Origin: Armillaria gallica
Taxonomy: Eukaryota; Basidiomycota; Agaricomycetes; Agaricales; Physalacriaceae
Reading direction: 5' to 3'
DNA length: 64,000 nucleotides
NCBI GenBank assembly: GCA_037576215.1
Contig: JBANDB010000018.1
Span: forward strand, 434,001 to 498,000
Positions 20,836 to 31,900 of the stretch are shown here, piece by piece (position 1 is the first letter of the stretch; each line of letters opens with the position of its first letter). The notes under the pieces were generated by a model. The model saw only the letters and a program-made list of their open reading frames with translations. It had not been told where the DNA came from and made no database searches. The position numbers and the translations under genes were made by a program.

Positions 20836-22639
20836 AGGTGGTAGTCAAGATCAGAACGCGTTGATTGAGGCAGTGATTCTTCCAAATGGACGAAGGTTGC
20901 CGCTTATTGTGCCGGCAGTGCTTCTCGGTTGCAGTGAATCCGGGTCAGCCCAGTCGAAGACTGAAATGAAAGGTGCGCCGTTCCTCATCCTTTACGAGGC
21001 AAATCTCCCGCCCTGCGGTAACGTCGATTCAGAATTGGAAGAACGTACACCTCGTCCAAGCACAAGTACCTACAGAAGCAATTATCCGACCCTGGGTGTG
21101 ACGTTTGTGGATATCTTAGAGATAATTATAAAGATTTGTAGACAGCCGGTACACGCACCGTTACTTCAATAAAAAGCTCGTGAACCCTTCAAAACCATCG
21201 TTGTTCCCTCTAGCGATGCTTCCGTCTACCGTCAAAGGTTTGGGGCTTGCTGTATATTGTTCTACTATCCATTTCACGTTCAACAGGAGTCGGATCCTTG
21301 CGTTGCAGGCGAGATGGACGCGTCTTAAAGACGACGAACACGGCGAAGAGAGGATTGGGCAGCCCCATTGTTGGACTCGCCATTCTTCCAAGAACATACA
21401 ACCAAGATGACAGACAGTACAGCGGAAATTATGGTTAGAATGAAGGTGACGGACGGTGAAGTCAAGTCGTGAAGAAGTGGCGATAGTGCAAAGATACCCA
21501 AACAACGCCTACCTCTATGTCTTCGACCACCATGGCCACTTTCAGGATCTGCTCCTATCGTCACCGTGTCCTACACGTCGCTCCCGACAGCGAGGGTGTG
21601 CCTTGTTCTCTGTTATCATGCGGCTAACATCGCCCCGAATGAAGTCCAGGCTGCTCGCGCTTCGAGGATCCCACCAGATTTTTCCTTCGTATCTGCTATT
21701 GTTTCCAGCCAATAAATCTCTAGCTCTGAAGGATAACTTTAGATACGGTGTTGGCCGCTCAGGCCCAGGGCTGAATACTACGCTCGTTTTGCTACCCACG
21801 CGTTCAGCTTCTCAGATGATGAAGGCCTTTTGGTACCTATCGCGCTATCACGCTCTGCGAGGATCATTAGAAGAACTGTTGGGTTTTCCTAGATCGCAGT
21901 AAGTAACTTTGTTTGCAATAATTAACCCTCAGGTTCGCTGTTATAATATTCTAGGTCGTTGCTTCTTTGAATAAGGACGCCGAGGATCGTATCTCAGATC
22001 TGCTGCGTCAAATTGTCTATACGACGTGGCTCAACGTGGCATCAGAACATCAGTAATACTGACTGAATGACACACCAAACTCTCAGGCTAACAATCTATC
22101 TTTGAGAGCAAGGTCAGATGCCATCCGTCTATTCTTATTTGCTATATTCATAGTACGCTGCAGACTCTACCATTGCTGGGCCTTGACATCTTAGCTTCAT
22201 CCTTTTCCCGTTCGAATTCTACCGAGGCGTTTTGGATCCAACTCCACCTTGATCGGTGACCACGAGGCCCTCGTCTTTTCCCAAGATTCAACTGCGTATT
22301 CTTGGTTCCCCATATCATTCCGTGCTTTTCTCTCACGCACAGGTTGATACGCGTACGTTTGTCTACTTTTGTGAATATCCTTCACATGGTACGGCCGACG
22401 AACCGCATCAACTAGGAATAAACCACGGAATATGGTCTGGTTTGCTTCAAAAAAGCAACCGCCCCGAGTCAAATTCCAGGTGAATCATAACGGGCGGTGA
22501 AATCCAGGATTTGCTTTGATAAAGTAAGTCTTTACAGTTCCAAACGCCGAAAAAATACCTCGAGTATACCAAGTCCGCGTTAGCACTTGCATCATCGCAC
22601 CTTTGTGCTCTCCTCCATGCTCAACTGGTACTTCCGTGT

Positions 22640-23140
22640 TCCTGTCTATCGCGACTACCTCGACAGCTCTGTAATCACCAACCCTGAAACGCTTGGCCCG
22701 ATGTTCGCCTTCCACCTATGATCAGAAGGGTACTTCCGGAGAGTGTCGACCTCCTGATCTAGCAGCTCGTCGCAAAAATCATCTCAAGCCTCCGCCGCCC
22801 CAAGCAAGAAGCATATATCGTACTACTTTGTCGCATTCTTTTACTGATCAAACGTTGTCAGTTTAACTGCCACCTCTGTCTGTCACGACTACGTCAAAGG
22901 CTCAGTAATCGCCAACCCTGGAACGGCTGGTCCGATGCTCGTCCTTCGCCTAATATCCTAGGAGGTAACGATACTATATGTACTTCTTGTCATACTGCCG
23001 AAGAGCGTCGACTACCTGACCTAGTGGCTCGTCGCTGAAATCATCTCCTCAAGCCTCCGGAACCCGCCACAAGAAAGAAGTGTACGTCGTACTACTTTGT
23101 CGCATTCTTTTACTGATCACAGATGTCAGTTTACCCCCGA
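22640..23140 (+). repeat. Two diverged direct copies of a roughly 250-base unit
   Basis: The string GTACTACTTTGTCGCATTCT occurs at 22820 and again at 23089. Upstream of each, matching segments run in the same order (CGACTAC..., AATC(A/G)CCAACCCTG, TCGTCGC(A/T)..., AAGCCTCCG). The copies have many substitutions and small indels and no shared open frame, so this is an old non-coding tandem duplication. Confidence 0.65.
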
Positions 23141-23920
23141 GTTATCATTCTCTTGGCAAAATATGATACTCTCCATCGTTCCAGAGACGCGGACAAGAGT
23201 ACAAGACTGAATACAGATAGGTCTGCCTTGTGAGTGGATGGTTGCACTTAATCCAGGACTCACCGAGGAAGGATACCAGCCCCTTTATACAATGCGCACC
23301 CACTGTGATATGCTTCACCGGTGGCGCCCAGGATCATTCGGTCATCTTCATTGTCCAAACTTTCGGAATGCGATAATACTTGTACCTTTGTTGCGGCCAG
23401 TCCTGTCCGTGGCAACGCTCAACCCCTTCATTCATTCACATCGCGGTCAACTCGGACTTCAGCAGTCCGTGTCATACTCTCCTTTCCTGTTCATCGCCAC
23501 AGCGATGACCGTGTGGATTTCCTAAAAGACTGTCGTTTCTCTCCTGCGTTGGATCTTTGCGAACCACACCAAACTGGTTACTCATCCTCTGTGTTGCCTT
23601 GACGTTTCTAGATGGTGTTTACCATCTTGCGTCGCAATCTCGGGTATGCCAAGATATATTCTATTCTGATTATCGACTCTATTCGTTGTCGACAGCCCCT
23701 TTTGTTCATCACCACCGTTGGTCCGCTATATATCGCATTGCGGGTTGAATTGTACGGAGGATACATAGGAGCTTTCCCCAGCATTTTTTTTAAAGTTGGC
23801 CCTTCAGTTTATTTTCTCCCGATTGCAACTTTCTCTATGGCGTGTATCTAGTGGAGATAGTCTGTGTATATATCCGCCCCAAGTGTGATAAAATTTTCAT
23901 TCAGCACGTCGGCGAGCTAT

Positions 23921-23982
23921 TAAAAAAATTTCGCACGCCCGGTGCGCTGCGGGCTTTCAATTTCGCACTTGAAATTTTTTTA
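23921..23982. repeat. 12-bp perfect inverted repeat (hairpin)
   Basis: TAAAAAAATTTC (23921-23932) and GAAATTTTTTTA (23971-23982) are exact inverse complements around a 38-base GC-rich loop that itself contains CGCAC twice. It lies 126 bases before the start codon of the next gene. It could be the remnant of a small inverted-repeat transposon or a local promoter structure. Confidence 0.5.
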
Positions 23983-24107
23983 GACTGCAAAATCAAATGA
24001 ACAGTCGTCGTCGCTGTCCCCCTAGCCCACCTCGTTGTGCCGATTTCTGTTCAAGTGTTTTCCTGTCACATCGGAGACTGAGTGCGCTTAATTGATGATA
24101 CCCTGAT

Positions 24108-26783
24108 ATGGATGCAGTAGAAGCGGTCGTTCGCGCATGGGAGGGCAGGAAACAGGAGAGCGCACAGAAACTTTTCGTCAACGATAAGGTTGATGTCCCC
24201 GGATCTTCCATGCGAACACAGAGAACTGACAAAGCGTGCGTAGCAGGGGCAGAATGTATGTCATCAGCGCCTATTTTCAAGCCTTTTTTGACTCATTGTG
24301 ATTGGCGCTCATCCGTTATGAAGGACAAGGCCAAGGAGAGAAATCTGAGCTCAAAGGTGAGTTTGAGTTATTTGAAAAAGGTTTGACTACAAGACTGATA
24401 CCCAAATGTTGAAGGATGCAAGAAATTACCTTGACCCGCCCACCTCTGTCTTCCCACAGAAACAAGTCGGACCTGAACCTGTAGCGCCAATTCCGGATGT
24501 CAATCCGTACCCGCCTTCACCTTCATCCTCACGTTCCATCCCAGTGCACTTCAACGCCAAGGGCGAATTTATCTTCCCTCACCCGACGATCCCCACCCCA
24601 GCACAAATGATCGCGCCCCACAGTATCCGTATGTGCATGCGCTTCGGCTGCGGCTCGATCTTGACGCCGCGAGACTCGGCTAATGAAGATGTCTTTTGCG
24701 CAAGGTGCAGACCTTTGGCTGCCGTGGGGCAGTTTCCCAAGACAGCGAAACGCAGGCGCGCGTTTGATGTCGACGTGCCAATTACGTCAATGAAGAGAAG
24801 GGAAGTCACTGGAAAGTCAAAGGACTCGCCAATCGTCATTCCGGATGATGTTACGAGCACTCCAATGCCTGATGATTTATCTTATCCCGCTGAGGTATGA
24901 TATCGTCCCCTGTATCTTCGGTATTATGTTGATTTGTGGGTAGCCTGAGGTGACTGTACACAAGGACAGTGAACAGGCGCCTATTGCAACGCCAACAGCA
25001 CCAATAGTAGTATCAATACCAGAAGTACCAACCATACCACGTTTGCCGCGGCCGCCTCTTCCTAAGAAGAAGAAAAAGACTGCGCCTGCGGTGTGTTCTT
25101 TTCGATTGTCTGACTCAAAGCATCACCCTTACCCTTTTTCCCCCAGCCTCTCCGTCCCTGTGCGACGCCAAGCTGCCACGGCCTCATCCACGCCTCCTCT
25201 TCTGCGCACCGCTGTCCGCCATGTGTGATGAAGGACTGGAAGAACAGAATATTAGGCAAAGGCAAAGAGCGGGAGAGGAAGGAACGCGTAGGGATAATCG
25301 TCATTCCAGCCAAACGTAAGAGGGAGGCATATCAGGCCTTAGAACCGGCCACCCCCTCAACTTCGGTACCTAGTACTCCCGCCCCTTCCCTCGAAAAGGA
25401 ATCCATTTCTGGGTGGGACAGCGACCTCACGGATCTGAGCAGCAGCGACGAAGAGGCGCTCTTCGAAGGAGTAAATAGACGACGAATGGCTGAGTCTGGA
25501 CACTCTGGCGATACCACGAGCGAGGACGATGAGCCTCTTTCTCAAACAACACGTCAAGTACGTCCGCCCGTCCAGCCAGTGAGGTTGGTAATACGAATAC
25601 CTCCTAGGAGCCCAGAGAAAGTCGCAGCTGCTTCGTCGCCAGTCGCTTCATCTTCTAGTACCCCAGATCCCCAGAAAATATGCGCAATTAATGCATGTGG
25701 TGCTCTTCTTGACCAAGAATACGCTTGGAAATGCTGTAAAGCCTGTCGAAAGCACCACCGCGAGTACCAGCGCAAACGGCTTGGAATCACGAAGGGAACG
25801 TATAACACTGATAAGGACAAAATAAGCCCAAGTGTGAGTCGCCCTGCTTGCCGTTCTTTTATTCGTTTCTGATGCCCTCTCAGCAGGCGAAACCCGATAT
25901 GCCAAGCCTCCCGCCCGGGTACCGAATATGCACCATTCGGAACTGCGACACCGTCATTCCGCCGGTGGAGGCGTACAAGTGGAAGATGTGCAAGGAGTGT
26001 CGTCAGAGGACTAAAATGCAGAGGAGGCGGAGGCAGGAAGGGGCAGTAAAAGTGGCCGCTGATAAGCCTCTTCGAAAGGTGAGGTTCTGCGTCCTGACTT
26101 TGAAAGACCTGAACTGAACGAAGGCAACCAGGAACCGCGCAAGCCAGTATACCCTGAATACGCCTCGCTTCTGCAGCTCCTTAACGATTATCAGCAGCGT
26201 ATACGAGGGTTCTTCGAAGCGCAGGCGGAGTGGATTATCATGAAGCATCGGCAAGAAAATGAAAAGGGGAGTGGCTCGAGGAAAGATAATGGAGTGGATA
26301 AGCACTCGTCGATGGATCAACAAGATATCTGGAGTTCTCGTCAGGAGAACACGATGGCCAAGGAAGGCGAACTGTTTGCTTTTGATGGGGAATACTCTGT
26401 TGTCGCAATGGACTACGCAATTTGTGACCGCCAAGCCGCTGTGATCGATTTTGTCGGTAGGTTGAGGGGTGAGATAGAAAGGGTTGGTGGCGTCGCATTT
26501 GAGTCAGTTTCTTCCCTTCCGTTTTTCGATGTTGGCTCCACCGACTAATCTTTTTCCCAGTCCAAAATCTCGTCTCGTAAACCTTGCCTACGGAGGGATC
26601 CTCACGCGATATCGCTGTGTACACCGTATTCACGTCACACTGCATGACCGAGCAGAGAAGAATGACGATATAAGAATCGTCAAGGACATGCACGGAGAAT
26701 TGGAAATAGCCATCCTCCCAGAGTACTCACATCCCCTTTTTCCTGGACAGAGAACGGTAGCCAGAATGCGGCTAATGGGATGA
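24108..26783 (+). CDS. Protein with four spaced Cys4 (zinc-binding-like) modules
   Basis: Seven exons (24108-24356, 24415-24894, 24944-25090, 25147-25833, 25887-26078, 26132-26502, 26561-26783) keep phase and give 782 residues. Four modules share C-x4-C-x(12-15)-C-x2-C: CMRFGC...CARC (24634-24708), CATPSC...CPPC (25159-25224), CAINAC...CKAC (25681-25746) and CTIRNC...CKEC (25929-26000). The last two are followed by a basic helix (HHREYQRKRLG; RQRTKMQRRRRQ). Linkers are Pro/Ser/Thr-rich, with a KKKKK stretch and an acidic Ser/Asp/Glu block (SDLTDLSSSDEE). The pattern suggests a nuclear nucleic-acid or chromatin protein, but I do not recognise the family. Exon 5 could start three bases earlier (NAGNAG acceptor at 25882-25886). 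The start could also lie further upstream. Confidence 0.7.
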
Positions 26784-27109
26784 AGGAATTACCTGTGAGA
26801 ATATGATGATGTGTTATGCAGCGTGTATGTCGAACGCGTTTGACGTGTCTTCTTTAATGCAAACGTGTTAGTGAAAGTGAAAAGGTCGATATGCTGCAGG
26901 ACTAAAGCTTGTATAGGGTGCGAGCGATTACACCACGAAGGAGAAGACTTATATCCGAATGCGTTAACGATGGGCACGCTGTCTTAACACCATGCTCAAA
27001 GATGAGGGAAGGCGCGTTCGATGAACAGCATATCCAGAATATTCTGATTGGCTCGGAAAAACTCAAACGTCTATTCACTGTTACAGAACACACACGCTTT
27101 AGCTAGCTC
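26784..27109. other. Spacer between convergent genes
   Basis: Contains the 3' ends of the Cys4-module gene and the secreted His/Asp-rich gene. No open frame here has support. Confidence 0.5.
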
Positions 27110-28943
27110 TTACTTCATCGCGAAGACCCAGTTATAGGGATCCGTCCTCGCCGCCATTATCTGTGACCGGGCCGCCACTGTTGCTGTTGAGCTTGATGTG
27201 TCCGTGCTCGATACCGCCGACGAAATGGGACTATCAGAAGTGACCTGGGCAGGATCCGTGGATGTCGACGGAGGTGCATCTGTGGTGCTAGAGGTGCTTG
27301 AGGTCACCTCTTGCGAAGAGCCAAAGTTGGAGTCAGCAACCGCGTTCGGGGCATAGACTTCAACTTTGAGCGAGCTGGATGTAGCCGAGGGAGCGCTGCT
27401 AGAGTCTATCGAGGTGGGTGTCGTGACAGTCGTTGAGTCGTCAGAGCCTGAAGCCGAGATATCTTTTGCTGTCGCCGAGGAGAGCACAGATATCGTGCTA
27501 GTGACGGTGGCAGTAACAATGGTCGTCTGAGTCTCTGTCACGGTTACGGTGGACGCGTCAGAATCGTCTTCGGTGCTGGCATCCTCTGTGACGTTGGCTA
27601 CTGGATCACTCGAAACGAATACCAGCGTTACATTTGTCGACGTCTCGTTCCTCTTCTCCAAGTCCGTGGTGTATTCTTCATCGCCATCGTCCTCTTCACC
27701 ACCACCGATATTGGCTGTCTCTGCGCTCGGACCAGATGTGGTGCTAGAGCCAGGGCTCGTGGGAAGGAGACTGCTATCGGTCCCGTTGTACAAGAACGTC
27801 TGACTGCAATCGTCAGAGATCTGTTCGCAGGGGCTGAAGTACAAGTCCTCAGGCTGCGAAGGTCTTGCACAGTATGTGAGACAATAGGCGAAACGTTTAA
27901 CCTCCTTGGGATCGGTGATAGGAAGCTGAATTTGGACATTCTTATCCGCGCCGTCGACACCAGTTTCGACGAGATACACGATTGTCTGGTTTTTTGATGA
28001 TGGCTCTGCCTTCAAGCCCTCGGTTGTTTCATCTACCCAGATCTGTCCTATTGTCTTCCCGCAGGACTATACTCAAGAAATGGTTAGATAATTCTATGAA
28101 ATAGATTTGTGCCGTACCGTAAGACCGATGGTTCCTTGGGGCGCATTTCCCTTAGTAAACTCTGAAGGGCTTCGACGAGAGTGGCCCTTTGGCGCGGGGG
28201 AAACTACAAAGGACTTTCCGGAGGTAGATGCAGAGCGTCGACGGTGATCGTGGTCGTGGTCGTGATCATGGTCATGATGATCATGGTCGTGGTCGTGGTC
28301 GTGGCCATGATCGTGGTTGTGGTCGTGATCATGATCATGGTCGTGGTCAGGACTCCGCCTGTGAACGTGATCATGACCGTGCTTGTGTTCGTGTTCGTGG
28401 TTGTGATCAGGACTTCGTCGGTGAACGCGAGCGTGATTACTCTTCCCGTCGACAATGACCTTGCGGTGACTTCCGTGACCGCCATGAGCGCGAGCATGCT
28501 CCAAGTCGTGATCGCGACCTTGAGTAACATGAGTGGACGTGCCGTCACGGTCGAAATAGGCCTGCTGCTCCGCCCTCTTCACAGCGACAGGTTCCTCACC
28601 CGGACCAGCGAATCTCTGCAAACCAAGGCGCATATATGCGTCAATTTCGCGCACGTCAACAGAAAATAAGACCACGAACCGCTTTATGGTGCTTCTCCTC
28701 ATGCTCCTTTCCTTTCTTCTTCTTGTCTCCCTTCTTCTCAGTCTTCTTGCCTTCGTGAGATACAAACGCAGGTTTGTGATGAGGGAGTTCCACAACCGGG
28801 GCCTTTTCGCGAACGGCGGGCATAGCGTTCGTGACATCAGAGCGAGGCAGAGCGGCGGCATCAACAGAGAGCGGGTTCTGAGAAATGGCGGCGAGAGAGA
28901 TAAAGGCGGAGAGAACGGCAAAGCGAGCAGTCACAAAAACCAT
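27110..28943 (-). CDS. Secreted protein with a His/Asp repeat tract and a Ser/Thr-rich C-terminus
   Basis: Exons 28943-28680, 28615-28118 and 28066-27110 give 572 residues. A signal peptide (MVFVTARFAVLSAFISLAAI, cut near residue 29) is followed by a Lys/Glu-rich segment, then repeated HRRSPDH units and a long run of alternating His and Asp at about residues 170-213. Such a run would bind divalent metals strongly. Exon 3 begins with SCGKTIGQIWVDE and contains a Cys cluster (CLTYC, SPCEQ, DDC) that may form a small folded domain. The last 200 residues are Ser/Thr-rich with TVTVTETQTTIV-like repeats, as in O-glycosylated wall proteins. No GPI signal is obvious at the end (NWVFAMK). The family is not recognised; a surface metal-binding role is inferred. 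Confidence 0.75.
28210..28440 (+). repeat. GTC/GTG-type microsatellite coding the His/Asp tract
   Basis: On the plus strand the DNA is an imperfect repeat of GTGGTC and ATCATG hexamers. Read on the minus strand it gives GAC/CAC codons (Asp-His). It lies wholly inside exon 2 of the secreted protein and is prone to length change in steps of 6. Confidence 0.85.
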
Positions 28944-31900
28944 ATCGGATGGCGTATTAGGTTGTAGAAAAAAGAAGCGGGGAATAGGGTAATATTAATA
29001 GAGATGTGCAGAATAGGCTGGATGATTAGAACGCAGAATGTAAAGGCTCAAAGATCACCGGGATCTGAGCAAATGGAAGTAGGAAGGAAAGAAAGGTGGG
29101 CTTCGCATTTGCTTCCCTCCGAGGTTCTTATACTCCCTCGATGTTTGTGTCGCTTTGGCTGCCTGTCCAAAGCGTGGCGCGTCCGATCATGTGACCGCGT
29201 TGCGCTTTCGATGATCATGCAGACAAGAGCAAAGCTATCCAAATCCCACTGATGCATCTCACTTTCAGCTCTAATCGCGAGGATATTCTTTACCTTTGCT
29301 CTATTCCTCGCGCTTTCAACTTAACAAGTGGCCTGCGGCCGCCGTGGTGCGCCTATGTCTAGGTATTCTCATCCTCCGAATCCCCATATAAAAAAGAGCG
29401 AGTAACTTGAAATCCTGGATCTTCAGCTCACGGTACCTGGCAGGGGAGCCAAAGATCGCCAGGCACAAAGAATCGTCGACATCAGCTGGTCCTTTCAGGT
29501 CGGACTGTCAAGCACGACGAATACTAACTAGAGTGGACTGCGCAGTATTGCGGTGCAGTAATTTGACATTTTCCAATGATATTGCAAGCCATGTCAGGGA
29601 CTTGTGGACTCTTGTGTATCACATCAAGTCATTTACGTCCTGAAAGTTCGCATTGTATACCAATTATCCTTTATTTCTCCGGTTTATTCCAGCTCACTCT
29701 TGGATATTCTTGAGATTAAAAGTAGAAAAAAGTTTGGGTCTCTAATACGCATACTAGCCCATTCCTCCAAGCGAAATAGTATCAGGCACAGATCGCCTCC
29801 CACTGATATCATCAAGGTACAATCACCATTGTCTGGTAGCATGGTCCGTGGACGAAGACTTCCGGCTAAATTGCATTCTCTGTACACGATAAATCCCCCT
29901 GGCCCCGACCACCATGTCAGAGTGTCCATTGACTGTTTGAATATGTATCGGCGAAAGTCCTGTAGCGATGAATATGTTTCGACCTGGTCTGGTAAGATAT
30001 TATTGAATATTACGACCACTCCGGCATTAATACAGAGTCCCTACACAGATAACTCGGGTTTTGCTTTTTTTTTTTGGAAGCTCCTGGTCTCGCAATAATG
30101 TCTCAACAAAAGCCACTGTAAGTATATGAGAAGCAATTTCGAAGATTGAGGAAGTTACGACCCAACTCTTGCTGTGGGCCGGCCCGCCGCTATGGACATC
30201 AACACAGACAAATTCTCGCAAAGGCACCTACCGATGGTGGTTCACGAAGTTAGCATGCAAAGGTCCGATCCAGCTCACTCTGTCTGGATGCCGGCAGTAA
30301 GACCAAACCTCTCACTAGGGCTCGGTGACAATCGATTCTGCTACATACGTGAACACAGTCGCATCATCACACCGACGTCATCGTCCGTTTTCCGTTACGG
30401 CGAGAGTGGGAGTTCGAGTAAAGTTTGAGTCCTGGCAAACCAGCCTACTAGTCGTTCCGCTGTGGCACGGCGGCCGCTAAAACTTGGCATTGGTTTAACC
30501 CTAAGGTCCGTACCTGCATTCTCTGTCGAATCCGGCTCAGAAGTAAGAGGATTTCCCTCTTGCCACGGCCCAACGATAACAACCCTCGTTCCGCTATCTT
30601 TCGCCTTTTTGTGCCGTTATCTCCGCAAGTGCTGCTGACGTACTCATCTAAGTACTCGGGGTCACGGCGGTACTACCACCTTGGAATTTTCCGCTCCTCA
30701 GTTCTACGGCCAAGTATCAGAAAGCCAAGGCAGAAACCTGGGATGGTCGGATCCCCGGTTCCTTGGAGAAAGGTATGTAGTCTGATCAACCTATCATGGT
30801 TCTTCACAAGATATGCCAGCCAAATGCCAGAATCTCGGAGTCCCTGGAATTACGCGCAGGTTTCTGCCAGTGCCTGCTTAATCTCCGTCCCCGGTTTCTT
30901 ATCATAGCGATATACCAGTGTACCGATCACTAGTCTGATCCTTGGGATTGGTACGACACTCTCCATCATCTCTCGGACATATTTAGAGTTGCTGCTACAG
31001 GTTAGGCAAGCCGTCGGACACGGAGATCCTACCAAGGCTTGGCGTCTCAGAGCCGTCCTTTGAGATAAGATATCAGCGACCCGCCGTATCTCACGACACC
31101 ACGAGTTTTTTTTTTTCAACTTCTTTGCGCTGGTTGCGTACATTACGCTCGACAATCATGCTGCTCATGTGTTGCAACGACTCGTGGGCTCCATAGAGAA
31201 CACCAAATATTGACTCCACCTGTTTCTTAACCTTGACGTTACAGCTTCCAATGTGCAGCAGTCGGTAATCGCGCCAAGGACGACGTGCACGAGACACATC
31301 CCGGTCAGCAGGTTTCCCCGAGCGGTTAAAAACATCGACCCTGACTTCGAAGTCCTCAAAGTCATCATACTTCCTCCCAGACGAGTACTATGACCGATAC
31401 AATGCACCACCCACACGTATCTATCTCACACTCTTCGGCACTTCTACGTAAAAACCTGGGAATAACATTCCCTTTGTCGCTCTTACTCGACCGTTCCTTC
31501 ACCGGACATCGATGATTGCCACGAGGTTGGGGCGGATGTAAGCATGATAACACTGACCATTAGGGCTTAGTGGCTCGCTTATACATTCCTGACACTCGAC
31601 TCGGAGGAAGTACTCCGGCATATAGATCGAGTGCCAGTAGTAATTGCCGATGGCTCGGATGATGCGCCCGAGCGTACATCTTTTTTTGAACTTGATATTC
31701 TTGATATTAACTACGATGTTCGCGGGAGGGGAAAACAACGTCACTTCTGTGCTAACGCAGGTTTGGGATATGACTGGTTTGGAGTCTTTTGGATAGTAAC
31801 CGATTCCATTAAATCCTGACGCGAACAGCTCCAACTTTGAATGGTCTTTACTCCTGTCCGCTGCTCCGCTTCTATCTTGATCTCGTTCCGCACGCTAGAT

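Larger units (their letters stand above)
20836..24107. other. 3.3 kb without a supported gene
   Basis: Holds the kinase-ankyrin promoter, a direct repeat pair (22640-23140) and a 12-bp perfect inverted repeat (23921-23982). A minus-strand frame at 21325-21564 contains one hydrophobic stretch (SVTFILTIISAVLSVILVV) that could be a membrane helix of a decayed gene; nothing around it extends the frame. Confidence 0.5.

Noticed and set aside
31091..31834. Transposon or retroelement
   Set aside because: No terminal repeats, reverse-transcriptase or transposase motif could be seen.
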